A stretch of 64,000 bases of DNA from Psoroptes ovis (lineage: Eukaryota > Arthropoda > Arachnida > Sarcoptiformes > Psoroptidae): the NCBI GenBank assembly GCA_002943765.1, contig PQWQ01000018.1, positions 310,001 to 374,000 of the forward strand, read 5' to 3'. A model generated the notes under the pieces. It was not told the origin of the DNA. It saw only the letters and a program-made list of their open reading frames with translations, and searched no databases. Positions 10,404 to 23,700 of this stretch are shown here, one piece after another. How positions within the stretch are numbered: the stretch's first letter is position 1; each line of letters opens with the position of its first letter. The position numbers and the translations under genes were made by a program.

Positions 10404-13090
10404 AAATACAGATCACAAATTTTTTAAATTTTCATTTGATTGATTTGTTATGAAATCTTGAAATGAACAAAGAACAAAAATGATAATAATGAAGTAATCC
10501 GGAGAAATAACAAAAAATTCTTAAACCGTATCTGATATTTGAAGCATTGTTCGTTGATGATAATAGTAATAATGACATAACAATAACAACAACAATATCT
10601 TGTTTAATTAAAATTATTTTCTTTAAAAATGGAAAATAAAATTTGATTTTTTAATTAAAGGTTTTCGACTTTAAAAGGGTCTGCATGTGTGTGTGATAAA
10701 CACAGCAGATCAATCAATCAAACTAAATCAATCAAATTATATTAAATCAAACGAATCGAATCAAATTGAATTTCAATTTTTGAGATTGATTCGGTGTTTC
10801 GGTTTAAATCCTATTGTCGATTTTCTCATCAAACTACCGAAAAATGAATTGTTTTCATGTTCTTTTCAAGGTTCATGAGGTTCATTATTCATTCATTCAT
10901 TCATTGCATCCATTTTCTATTTGTCGACCTTATTTGTCAAGGTTCGGCAATGGTCGTTTTCGATTCAATGATGGATATGCAGGTACGGAAGTAGCGAGTA
11001 CTTTAAGAAAAACTTAAAAATTGAATTCTCGGTGTAATTTTCGAAAGATATTACCATTTGTGATGATAATATCGATATAATAGACATATAAATAAATAGA
11101 CGTATGAAGAGACCAAATCAATTTTGAAGGTCAATTTTTGCCAATTATAATTTCGACGATTGTTTTCTGGCCGTGAAAAACATCCTGAATACTATCAAAT
11201 GATCAACTTTGAACCTTGTTTGTACAAATATTTACTTATTACTTTGAAGATATTTCAATCAACAATGAAATATTTTGATCGATGACGATAAATCGTGTGG
11301 TCAAAACACATAATCGATCGACAATGATGGTAACATTTGATCAATGAAAATTGTTCGGTTTAAGAAAACAAATTGTGACTCCATGATCTCCCCACATCCT
11401 CACCACAATCAATGAACTTGGCCTTGGTGCATCATCATCATTAACAAACATCAGATGATCAAACGATGTCGTGTGTCCCAAAAAATCTTTTGTTGTTTTG
11501 TTCAAATCAACAGAAAATTGGTCAAACAAATTTGTTATTTGACCAATCAATTTATTCATTAATTTTCAATGAGAAGAGTTTCTATGAAAAAATCAACAAA
11601 ATCTAAGATATTTCAATCAATCATTGCAGGCTTTGTTAATCATAAATTGAATATGATACACAGACACCAATGGCATGGTGAGAAAATAATATTTCTTAAA
11701 AAACAAGGCACATAAACATAGAAAAATCAATGAATATTTAATTTCAAAAATATGTAAATATCTTATCATATGCAAATTATCAAAGGAGAAATCAATGCAT
11801 CAAATCATTGAATTTATCATTATGTCCAAATATGAATTATTTGAATCAAAATATGTTTGAATCAAAAATATTTTTGAATTCAAACGAAAAAATCCAATGA
11901 ATTTTGAATTCAATGAATTCAAATGATTTTATAATACAAATGTATCCATTTTAGCTAATGTAATTCAATGCGATTCGCTTGTTGATTGTCGATTGTTATC
12001 TTAATTAAATTTTCTTCATTTTTCACATTCTTCATTCTTGAACAATCAACAACAATCTCTCATACAGGTAAAGAATGGTGGAAATTGCTTGAAAATTGTT
12101 GTTTGTTCGTTTTCAAAGATTTTCATTTCAAAAATTTTGCATTGTTTTTCTTGATTTTGAAAATTTGTTTATGAGAAAAATAAATTAAAGAAATGAAAAG
12201 ATTTTAAGGTCATTTCTAAAACTCAAAATTTTCATAATTTAAATTATGAAAATTTAAATTTTTGAATTTGCCACAAAATAAAACAAAATTAAACAACGAA
12301 ATAATTTTGAGTGAATTGACATTAATTAAAAATGAATTAAATTGATTGAAGAAATTAATTAAAAGTGGGAAATTATTTTGTTTTTCACGAAAAATAAAAT
12401 TATCTTTAATTGTCTATGGGTTTTCTGAATTGATCAATGAATTCAATTCAATTCTTTCTATTTTCAATATATTCAATCATTTAATTATCCATAACTTTCA
12501 TAAGGAAAACTTAATTAACTTCTTCTTTTGGCAATTAATTAAAGAATTGAATAGAATGAAGATGAGCAAAATGAATTGAACATCTTCCTCGATTTCAAAT
12601 AATCAATTTTCATTGATTTTCTCCAGTTTTTTCCAGCTTTGAATAGCTTTCTACGCAAAAAAACAAATTTTTGATGCTAATTTTCCAGGTGACAACCGAA
12701 AAACGGTTACCTTGACGGTTTATTATTGTCGTTGATTTATTTTGGTTTCATTTTGATTTCCGTTGTTTAGAGCCGACAACAAAATCCTTGATAAACTCTT
12801 AATAAAAAGTTCACTAACCTTAGGTCAAAGATTGGCTGAGCTTTTTTTGGTATTTCATGAATTGGAAAAATCGTAGACTGATTGATTATTTGAAATATTT
12901 TTCATTTATTCAAATTTAACCCTTTGAATACGACGAAAATAATTAATCGATTCTATTGCCAGTAATTCTAATTCGAATAATATCATTAATTGATTCAAAG
13001 AATGTTGTTTTTATTCAAAGACATCATGGCTTTTTATTGAATTGAAACAACAAAATAATCATAAATAATCAATTAACACAGACACACACC

Positions 13091-13117
13091 GCGCGTGTTG
13101 TACCAAAGAACACGTGC
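13091..13117. other. GC-rich hairpin
   Basis: GCGCGTGTT and AACACGTGC are reverse complements with one mismatch around a 9-base loop. Unusually GC-rich for the region. No function assigned. Confidence 0.5.
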
Positions 13118-16099
13118 TTCTTTTTGAGCAGTTAAAACAGCTCATAATTTGATTGAAATGAATCAAAAATTCATTGAATTGATTGACAAAAGTAAATCGA
13201 AAAATCGTGATCAATAAATTCATTTTTTTTCAAAAGTTAACATATGAAAAAAAATAAAAAATTAATTAATTGATTGTTTGATTCGTTTGTTGCTTGCAAA
13301 CAACATTCAATCAATTTATTATTAATAATGAAAAACTTGGAAAATCAATTTTTGAAAAAATTTTCATTGAAAATCAAAGATCCAATTGCTGTTTATTTGC
13401 TTATTGACATGCTTCAATCGATTCATGAAAACAGATCGAAATAAATCAAGTAATAAATCTCAAAGACATTTTGGACTTGTTACATACGTTTTTTGACAAG
13501 TTTCTAGGTGCAAACTTTGCCAATTATGATTGCGAATCAATACGAGGAACGAAGCGGGTCAGGACAAGCGAGTCGAATGCGATATGAAAGTATCCTAATA
13601 AGCTTTGATGTAAAAGACTTACTTTTCTTTGATGTTTAATCAAATCACATAATCAACGACGATAATTGACAACGTTAACCGTGGATGATGGCGCTGATTT
13701 GATCAAGGTGACCATGGATGATGAATTAAATTCGCGTAAATCGAAAAAATTGCCGGAAACTTGTCGAAATTGGTTAGAAAAAATTGTAAAATTGTCGTTA
13801 TCTTGATTGAATCAATGAATGAATGAAATTAACAAAGAAACAAAAAATACACATTTGTATCACAGCAGCATCAGCGGCAGCAGCCACAAATCTTAACCAC
13901 AAATATGCTTTTTTGATTGTCACAAAATCACAAATTTATTAAATCACAAGTTGTAAAACATGCAACTTTTCAATGCTTCATTTCATGCTTGTCATTTGCA
14001 TTTTAACGTATTTCGATGTGCATACATTTACAATAAAGCGTATCTCAGTGTATCTCGACGTATTTTTTTTTTTTTTTTTATTTGAAATCTTTGTTATTTG
14101 ATTGATGAAATGAATGAAATTAACAAAGCAAATTGGTAAGCAAGCGAATTGGTTGATTTAAAACAAATGAAAAAACAAACGAACAAACAAGAAATACAAC
14201 TTTTGCACCATTTTTCATTTCGATGAAATTCATTGATGAAATTCATTTGAATGAAACATCATTGAGCTCAAAAATTCTTTGAATTTAATTGAATTGAATC
14301 ATTGCAATAATTCAAATCATTAAAATTGAATCGTTAGAATATTTCACAGAATAGGACCGAAAACTGTAGTAGATTTTTACTCAGTAGAAATTCGCACTTG
14401 GAATTTATTAAAAAATTTACAAGAAAATATGGACCGATCAATTCAATCTATTGGCACTGAAAAAAAAACTTGAAAACTTGGAAATTTTATGGATTTTTAT
14501 CTAAATTGAATTTATTTCGGTCATTTGAATTCATTGGAATTCATTTGCAAATTTTGATTGTTGTTTTTTCTAAGGGGCACAATCGAAAAACTTGATTAAA
14601 CAAAGATAATTGTTATTAGTGTAAGACAATACGGATGTAGATCAAATTGAAAATTGAAATTTTTCATTCCCCGAAAAATTTTCGCATATGAAAATCAATG
14701 GAATGGGAATTTACATAAAATTCACATTATTTTACATTATTGAGAACGATGCATACATTAATTCATAAGGCTTGAATGTACTGAATGAAACGTTAACTGT
14801 ATGAATTTTATTAAATTTTCAATTTTCAAAATTTTTAAAAATTGAAAGTAAAACGAAGCTTATTTTCAACTGATGTAAAAGTTATTGAAGAAAGTAAATG
14901 TATTATGTTATGATTCAAACGTTTGATATTTCATCGTTTGAATTTAACATTCGTGTGTTTTTAATTTCTCTTTCTCTTTCAATGTTCTGAGAACATATAT
15001 TGAATAATGGAAAATGAATTCATCGATTGAAAACACACAACATTTCAAATTGAATTAACATCATCAATGAGCCAATCAGCACAGGTACAAATACAGCAAA
15101 TACACAGGTAATGAATGAAGCAACAGGTATGTGTGTTTGAGTGTTGTTGAATGTGCAAAAAAAAACGAATGTGCAATCAATCGATGTTGATGCTTACGAC
15201 ATTTTGTTTGATTTCATTCATTTGTTCATTCATTTATTCGTTTGTTTGTTCATTCATCATTACCTGAATCAAATTGAAATCAAATGTTTTCGATGATCAT
15301 AAATGAATGTGACAAGTAAACATTGTACGAACCACTACGACATGGCATTTGTTGATCAGAGAAAGTACAGAGGAAAACTTGATGATAATTCATGGCCACG
15401 ATACTGATGATGATGATGGTGATGTCTGATGATTTTTATACACAATTTTGATGCAAATGGTATATTTGCATCTCTTGCATCATCATCATCATCAATTCAT
15501 CGATTTGTTCTGGGTTTTTTTGTGCAGTTATTTGTCGATTGTAGTTGATGGTCGATGATAATTCAGAAAATAAACATATGAATAAATAAAAAGTCATTTG
15601 GTTGTAAAGAAGAATTGTAAATAACTGAATAAATAAAATGAATGACGAAAATAAACGAATTATCTTTCAATTTGAATCTATGAATGAATTGAATAATGAA
15701 CGTAAATATGAAGAATGAATGAAATGAAAGTCAATCGATCATTCATTTTCTCAATTTATTGATTCAGTTGTTCGATATTTGTTCAATTTGAAATTTAGAC
15801 CGAAAAATTCGCATTTTCGTGCTAATTATATTGGGACTAGTAGGTCATTAATGTCCCAGATCTCATCCCAGCTGTATGACCAGAGATGATTTGATGAAAA
15901 TTTTTCGGAGATTCTTCTGCTAAATCATAATTGTTTCTACAAAATTCGGCCAGAAATTTTTCGAAATTCCCCGAATTATTATCGAATATCGCAATCGGTT
16001 CAATGCGATTCGATCCAAATGCGATCATCGGAGCAATTTCGATTTTGGAAAAGTTTTAAAGGAAAATTACAAAACTCCTCATATGAAACAACAATCATT

Positions 16100-16149
16100 C
16101 ATCAAGCATCAACTTGACGCAATTTGATGATTCAACTTGATGCTTGATG
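16100..16149. other. Imperfect 18-bp-stem hairpin
   Basis: The arms at 16100-16117 and 16132-16149 pair at 17 of 18 positions around a 14-base loop; the core CATCAAGCATCAA is perfectly matched. It stands alone in non-coding DNA. Shorter than a typical animal microRNA precursor. Confidence 0.6.
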
Positions 16150-18189
16150 GGTGATGGTGGCGAACAATGCCTAAGAAGAAATATCTTGAATCACCTGCTC
16201 AATTAATCATAGAAAAAAACATCAATTGTTGCATCTTAAGTTTCATTCTTCATCAATTTTCGAACACGGTGTACACTTCGGGTGTAATTTCTTCCATTAA
16301 TTAACAATGACAAATGTTTGTGATTTTCATTATTATTATTATTTCTGGTATTATGTGATTAGTCGCTGCCATTGTTTCAGTATCATCATCATTGGCTGAA
16401 TTTCATGATTTTTTCATTGTTTATTTCTGACAATTTTCCCTTTTAGCACCTGTCAATATTGTTAAATCATTGTTTGTTCACTTGTAATAAAACATTTTTT
16501 TATTACTTTCTCAATACGGCTTACAGGTTTATTATCATTTGATTTGTTTGAATTTTTATATAATTTTGATTTCAAATAAATCTTTTTTTTTTTTTTATTT
16601 CGATTGAAATTCAATAAAATTTTGAAGATAAACAACGACTTGTTTCAGTGTTTCCGGACATTGATAATGAGATTTTCATTTGTTTTTGACTGATTATTAT
16701 CACAAATGATAGATACAAGGCATTAATTCATGAATAAATTAATAAATTAAAAATAATGAATCATTATTGAAAAATTTCAAAAATTCAAAAATTTGAAAAA
16801 GTAAAAATAAAATTTAGTCCATTTCATCGTCAACAGACGGCGATACTGTTCTGTTTGGATTTTTTTTCGAAATTTCAAAATTTCTAATTTTCCCGCTTCT
16901 TTTGCTTTAAAAAAAGGCAAAGATAACAATTAAAATGAATCATTATAATTATTAAAAACATGATTATTATGATGGACAAAATTATTTCGAATCATTAAAA
17001 TGATAATAATTATTATAATAATAACAATGATAATAACATTAATGATTTTGATGACAATAAATCTATTTTATTCAATTTTTTCATTGATTTATTATTGTTA
17101 CACATTTTCTAAATTTATTATTTATTAATACGACTTATAATGGATTTGCAGATGCAGGAAAATGAAAAAAGAAAATAGAAATGGAAATGTAAATTCGAGA
17201 GAATCATTTTTACAATTGAAGAATATTAAGAATGTCCAAATTCTTGAAAATTATTCTATTCATTCTAAAATGAAAGAAATTCGAGAAAATTAATCTGGAT
17301 TTTGTAATAATTTTGACCAAAATGCTGAATTTTTGTTGCATTTTCCTTTGTATAAATATTATATTTTCATTTTCATTCTTTATCCTCGATTTTCAATTGA
17401 CAATCTTAATAATAATATAAAAAAATATCTTTGAAATTTCTCCAAGATTCATCATTGTCAATCGATGAATAGATGTAGTGGATTGACGAATATCTCAAAA
17501 GATAAATTTGTCGTTGTCGTTATTCGATTCGAACATTGTCGAAGAATTTATTCTATTTTTGATCAAATTCTCAATCAATGAAGAACCTCGAAAATGAAGA
17601 ATTCTAAATATTTTTGATATAATTTTGAGTTGAATTGAAATAACAATTGAAAATGAAATAATATCCACTAAAATGATAATGATAAAAATAATAATAAGAT
17701 TTAAAATAATCGAAAAATAATAATAATAATAATAATATTAATAAATACACATTTTCAATTATTATTATCATTATTATTATTATTATTGTTGTTGATATTG
17801 AAAATGAATTGAATTTACATTCAATTGATATTGATACAATTTATTTCATCTTCATATTATATAATAATTGTCCCAAAAATCATTGTCCAAAAAAAAGAAA
17901 ATGATATTCTTCATCATTGAGAGAGTTTTCCATGATCATATTATCCTTAGCCGATGATGATATTATTCTTTGAAAAGAATTCATTTTTTTCAATCGATGA
18001 ACGATTTATTTCGATTGAATTCATTGTATTGATATGTATCCATGGTATATTGATGAATATGCACAAAGCATCTTCATAACTGAGTACTGGAATATCATCA
18101 TTTCAAATCGTCGTCATATTGTCCATTTTCAAAAAAAAAAAAAATGTTTAAATCGATTTTTGAATCAAAATGAAATTTCAATTTGGATT

Positions 18190-18264
18190 TTGTCCGATAA
18201 GTATGCTTATGGAAAATCAATTGAAATGTTCGCTGAACATTGGCCACAGACTTTTTGGACAATC
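18190..18264. mobile_element. Degraded foldback element, copy 4
   Basis: The ends TTGTCCGATAAG and CTTTTTGGACAA keep the inverted termini, but the arms have diverged. Length agrees with the family. The overlapping plus-strand open frame 18034-18270 is not considered a gene. Confidence 0.4.
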
Positions 18265-20682
18265 AAATGATATTTAAATGATTGAAGAAAATGATTTGAA
18301 TCCAACAAACAAACAAACAAATGAAAAAATGGCAGAAAAAAAGATCTATCGATGACATTCAAATGTGTTTCATGATCTTATTTGATTATTTTGAAATATT
18401 CTCAACGCGACATTCTTCGCATTGGTCCATCAATCGAGTCTATCGAATTGAATTGATTCTTTTCTAAAATTGAATTTGATTTGATTGTGATTGAAATTTT
18501 CAATCAAAAAATTGAAATGAAATAAAAATGCAATTTGTCGCCACATTTTATGCATTCCACCAATGTGTTGGTCTAATTTTTGTGGGGATCCATCGATAAG
18601 ATTATTTTTCGATTGAAAAAAATGGTTGAAAATCTTTTTCTTTTTGAAAATCGCTTTTGGATTTCATATCATTGATTGCACCATTTGTGTATCATTTTCA
18701 AATTATTTTATTTTTTTGAAATTGTTTCTGTTTTCCGGGCATTTTTCCCATTTTTAAATTAATCGGATTTAGCTTTTGTCTACGAACGATAATTTTTGGC
18801 CAACGATTCGAGCTCGTTTGGAATTCGCTTTGAATTCAAACTCTGAATTTGCCCCGTTTTGCTCCCTTGAGATCCAAATTTCAAAAAATTACCGCAAATC
18901 AAATCAAAAGGAAGGATAAATGTGAGCATTCCTATCTCAATTATCATCGATTCAATTGTTATTTTTGTTTATAATCATGAGCCTCGATCATCTTTGAATT
19001 GATTCATCATCATTTTGTGGAGGAAAATCCAAGAACAATAAAGGAGATAATCGTATTTAATAGACAGATACTTTTCGATATAATTGACTCTGGTCTATTC
19101 AATTTCGGATAAAATTTGGTCCATTTGTCCTTGTAAGTTTGTCCAAATTGTTTATATTTCCAAATAAATAAAAAACAAACAAACAAACAAAAAATCAAAG
19201 GTCATTCATACTGAACCTTTGAAGAGAAAAATAGCCTCTGACAGGGTGCTTCAAAGCCATTCAATTTTCAGATTTTAAAATTCAATTGTTATTTGTACAT
19301 ATTGACAATTGATATTTCAATCAATTTTCAATCTTTTTGTATGAATAGAATCCGATAATCTGATAATTATATTTAATCATATTTATGTTTGAATTTGAAT
19401 GGAAAAAAATCATTTCCATTCAATGATCAATTATCGTGGATTATTATTATGATTATCGCTTGTAATCCAATTATCTTTGATTTGATTCATTTAATTTCAA
19501 AAAAATTAGCTTGTTCGGAAGATCCTTGCCTTTTGAGCAAACAATCAAAGCGATTCTTCGCTATCTTTACCTTGCTCGAATCGCTATTTAAGAAAAACTT
19601 TCATCATGTATAACAAAGCCTTCATGAGCCAGAAGGTCTCATACAGAGTCTTCATACACAGGCCCTTGTTTGCATTTTTCTTTGGCATATTTTTCCATGT
19701 GCAGGCAGCCGTTTCAATCCATCAATGAATGCTGACAATAACCCTTTTTTGATACAAATTCAGAACAAAAGAATTTTGAATTTTTCATGAAATCTTTGAA
19801 TTTCTAATTTTTAATCATTTCATCATTTAATTCTTGGCATCATCGACAACGACATCAGCAAATGATAATCACAATAATCATTATAATGATAATAATCATC
19901 AAAATTCAATTTCCAAGATTTTTTTCTCGAAATTCTTTGTTCAACAATTATTCTTGGAATAATAATTGAATCACATTCATTCATTATCATCATCATTATC
20001 ATTGTTGCCATTAATTCAAAGATTAATTTTAAAGATTATCATAGGGCCAAGGCCTGACAAATGTATACATAAATTTTAGACTAATGTAGGCCAATTATTT
20101 CTCAAACACCACCAAGAACCACAATAATTTACCATAATTGATATTCTATTGTTGTTGTTTTGAAATATGTTTGAATATGTTTGTGTGCATACGCAAGCAC
20201 CATGCAGCAATTTTCTCGAATGAAAATTCTGTGTGAAAATTCACAGAGAATCAAAGAATTTTTTTCTTATTTCAAATTTTTAAAACTCAAAGAATTTCAA
20301 TTCAAAGTTTTTTGTCTGCGGCAAAACAATGGAAATATTTCCATTTTCCATTGCAAACAATTGAAATTTTCATTCGTTTGATTGTTTGATGATGATTCAA
20401 AATTGTAAACCTCATTGAACAAATGAATGATGGATATGCGAAGATTATTATTTATGAATTTCTGAGTTTTGAATTTTCAATTCGAAAAAAATGAATGATT
20501 TTGATGTTAATGTCGACATTAACATTGTTTATATCAGGCCATACTTATTTGCCGAGCATAGATATGTTAAGAGGAGATAAAATCCTTGAAAATCGCCGTG
20601 GAAAATGTTGAAAATATCCATTTTAAACAATGAAAACCATCCCAAAAAAAAATCCTTCAGTGAAACAATTCCCGAACAAAAA
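18265..20682. other. Non-coding stretch
   Basis: AT-rich DNA with no recognised gene. A GC-richer patch at about 18780-18880 and a CAAA run near 19180 were examined. The short open frames 19010-19198, 19389-19613 and 20181-20381 have no motif or splice context. Confidence 0.5.
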
Positions 20683-20757
20683 GTTCGTCCAGAAAGTTTT
20701 CCACCATTGAATCAATAGAAATACGAGCTGAAAATTGGCAAGAACTTTTCGGACAAC
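20683..20757. mobile_element. Short foldback element, copy 5
   Basis: 5' TTCGTCCAGAAAGTTTTCC (degraded); 3' CTGAAAATTGGCAAGAAC then TTTTCGGACAAC (well kept). About 75 bp. Confidence 0.65.
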
Positions 20758-23700
20758 ATCAAGACATTTTGTTCCAAAAAAAAAAAAACAATAGACAAAT
20801 ATGAATTCAAACAAACACGTATAATCGTATTAAAATGATAACATTCAAACATTTTCATAAATTTATTTTCATTCATTCATTGATTGATTTATTTCGATTA
20901 TTATTATTATTTGCTTATTATCTAAATGGGATTTTGAGCTTTTCGTTTTCTCATTTTGGGTTCCATTATTTCATATTTTTCATAAAATTATTTAGAATAA
21001 TCTAAGATAATGTTTATAATAATTCAAAAATATTAAAATATTTGAAATAAAAAATAGATTATTGATGATATATGTGATTATCGATTCAATGTTTTTACAA
21101 TGGGTATTTGGAAAACAATATAAACTACGAGCATAATGATATTATCATTATCATTATCGTATTAATGATAATAAGATAGTAATTTTTCAGGTTGAAAATT
21201 CAAAGACCTTTGATTAAGATGATGATACAAGCTAGCGCAACATTTAAATTTTTCGCAATCTTGGTAAACAAATAAACAAACAAATGAATGAATAAATTTG
21301 AACCAATACAATGGTGCAATGTTGATTACAAGAACAAAGTTACCGTCAATCGATGATAATTTGTTGTCGACGATAACAATGGACCATGGATTTTTGTTTT
21401 TTATTACGTTTTTTTGCTTTCATCATTCAAAAATATTAAGAAATAATGATTAAAATGATCGATCATGCTTGATCAATGATGAATTGAAAATTCAAATCGA
21501 ATTGGATTGAAATATCAAACTTTTTCGTTGAAAGAGCCATTTCTTGCCTAACAAATTGAATATATTATGATATATGCAGCATTTGATGGTTTATTTATGC
21601 ATACACACAACAATTTGTCTGTATTAGCCCATAGGTTCGTTGTCCAACGTGTCTAGACTTGATATTATTGGGTGTTTGATATGATAATTTCAAAAACAAA
21701 ATATTTGAAAGTCCATTGTGAAGGTCCAGGGACAACGAAACCAAAACAAAACAAAGCAAAAAACTATTAAATAAACAATTACATAAATGATAATAATATA
21801 TGTGATATATGATCAGTAATATTATTATTGTTGTTGATCAATGATATTATTGCAATACCGAAAAAATGATATATGATCATTTGATCCATCGGTCAACGGC
21901 AAAGAATAAAGCAAATTATTATTATTATCGATATTTTCTAATAAATTTGAATGGAAAAAATTTTTAAATAATATTGAATATTGAATAATAAATAATAAAT
22001 AAACGAAAATAGCCAATCACTACCAGCATTACATTGAATAAGAAGTAAAGAAATGACCTTTCATAATCAAAACATTTTTTGTTTCGGCGAAAAATTCATT
22101 ATTCATTATGTATCGATGATCCAAAACAAAAACGAAAAAATGAATGAGGAGTGATCCAGATGTTTTTCGTTAATGATGGTTGATCATTGATTATTGTTGT
22201 TTTATTCGTTTGGTTCATTCAAATACTTTCAAACACAAATACATTCGGACAAAATTTTCGGGAACAAAGTTTTCCATGTTGATTCAACGTCGCCAATTTT
22301 GGACTTGGCAAATTGAATCAAATCAAATCAAATTCAATTTAGATTCAATTCGAGTTTTCAAATTTTTTTTGGTACCAGAATTCAATACGATTGATTTTGA
22401 CCGTTTATTTTCAAATATTACATTCAAACACATGTACAATTCAAACATTCAGAATTCGAAGACATTTTGTTTTCGTTCATTGCCTCTAATGATGAAAATG
22501 ATTGATTTTTGTTTTTCATTTTTCATATTTATTTATATATGAATGTCCATTTATTAATTTTATTCATTTATTTATTTATGATTCATATATGAATAAATAA
22601 ATAAAACTTTTTTTCGGTAATATACGGCTGTATTTGTGCATGTATTTATTCATGAAATTAATCGATGACAGCCCGGTTTATTGATGATAATTGTGAAAAT
22701 GTTTATTGTTTGTAGAATGGTGCATAAATGGTGGATGAAAATGGAAAAAATAAAGTTTTATTTAATCTATACAATCAATATATATTAATGATCATTATTG
22801 CTTATGTGTGTTGTCAGAGATATTAAATTTCAAAGGAAAAAATGTATGAAATTATGTATTAATTTATGTATTTATTCATGAACAATTGTTAATCTATTAT
22901 TTATTATGCTTGTTTTTATTAATTCATCACAATTTGATATAATCATTTGTGAAATTATTGAATAATTGATTGAACCAATGCATTTGATTTGTTTGAGACT
23001 TATTTTAAATGAATATTAAGAGGATCTGAAGAACAAGAAGGGGAAAAAAGAATAACAAGTTCATGCAACAAATATGAAATGAGCATTTAATTAACATGTA
23101 TTAACATGAATTTGCTGCCTAAATGGACGCTCATTTCATATTGGTGAAAACTTTCCACAGAAAAAACATTTAAAACATTTTGATTTGTACAAATTGAAAT
23201 TCAAACACAAAATGAAAAAATATTTTGATTCATATCTGGTATTTCATATCAGAATCAATCAAAGAAATATTGTTTGATAAATCAATTTGATTTCATCGAT
23301 CAATTTTTAATTTCATTCCATTTTGATTTCATTTCAAATGTTCCATTTCATCAAATATTAACAATACATTTGTTATATTCAAACATTTACAAAAATTGAA
23401 AGCATATTAATCTAAATATATTTATATTTACTTAGATTCATGCAAAACAACAACAAATATTGTCATACAAATGTCAAAATACAATTTGAAAGTAAATATT
23501 TTGATTTTTTTCTTTCTTCTGATTTGGTTCAAACACAGATATACAAACACACAATACAAATACAACAACAACCAATGCAAACATTGCCAACAACTCAATC
23601 AAACAAAAACAACAACGATTTCACGAAATTCAAAATGATGTAATTTGACACGTTCAATCAGCAACAAAAAAAAAAAAAAATGAAAAGAAATCAATTGTCC

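Larger units (their letters stand above)
10404..18189. other. Gene desert
   Basis: No supported gene on either strand. Contents are simple repeats, a hairpin at 13091-13117, a 50-base imperfect hairpin at 16100-16149, a T run near 14061, and GC-richer patches near 13540-13590 and 15840-15990 whose frames resemble no known protein. Open frames such as 11341-11559, 12346-12579 and 15837-16028 show no motif. Confidence 0.5.

Noticed and set aside
22244..22310. Possible additional foldback element
   Set aside because: Only one arm-like segment (TCGGACAAAATTTTCGG); no matching partner arm at family spacing.
22180..22542. 120-codon plus-strand frame
   Set aside because: Aromatic/Ser/Ile-rich AT-driven composition, no signal peptide, domain or splice sites; treated as chance.
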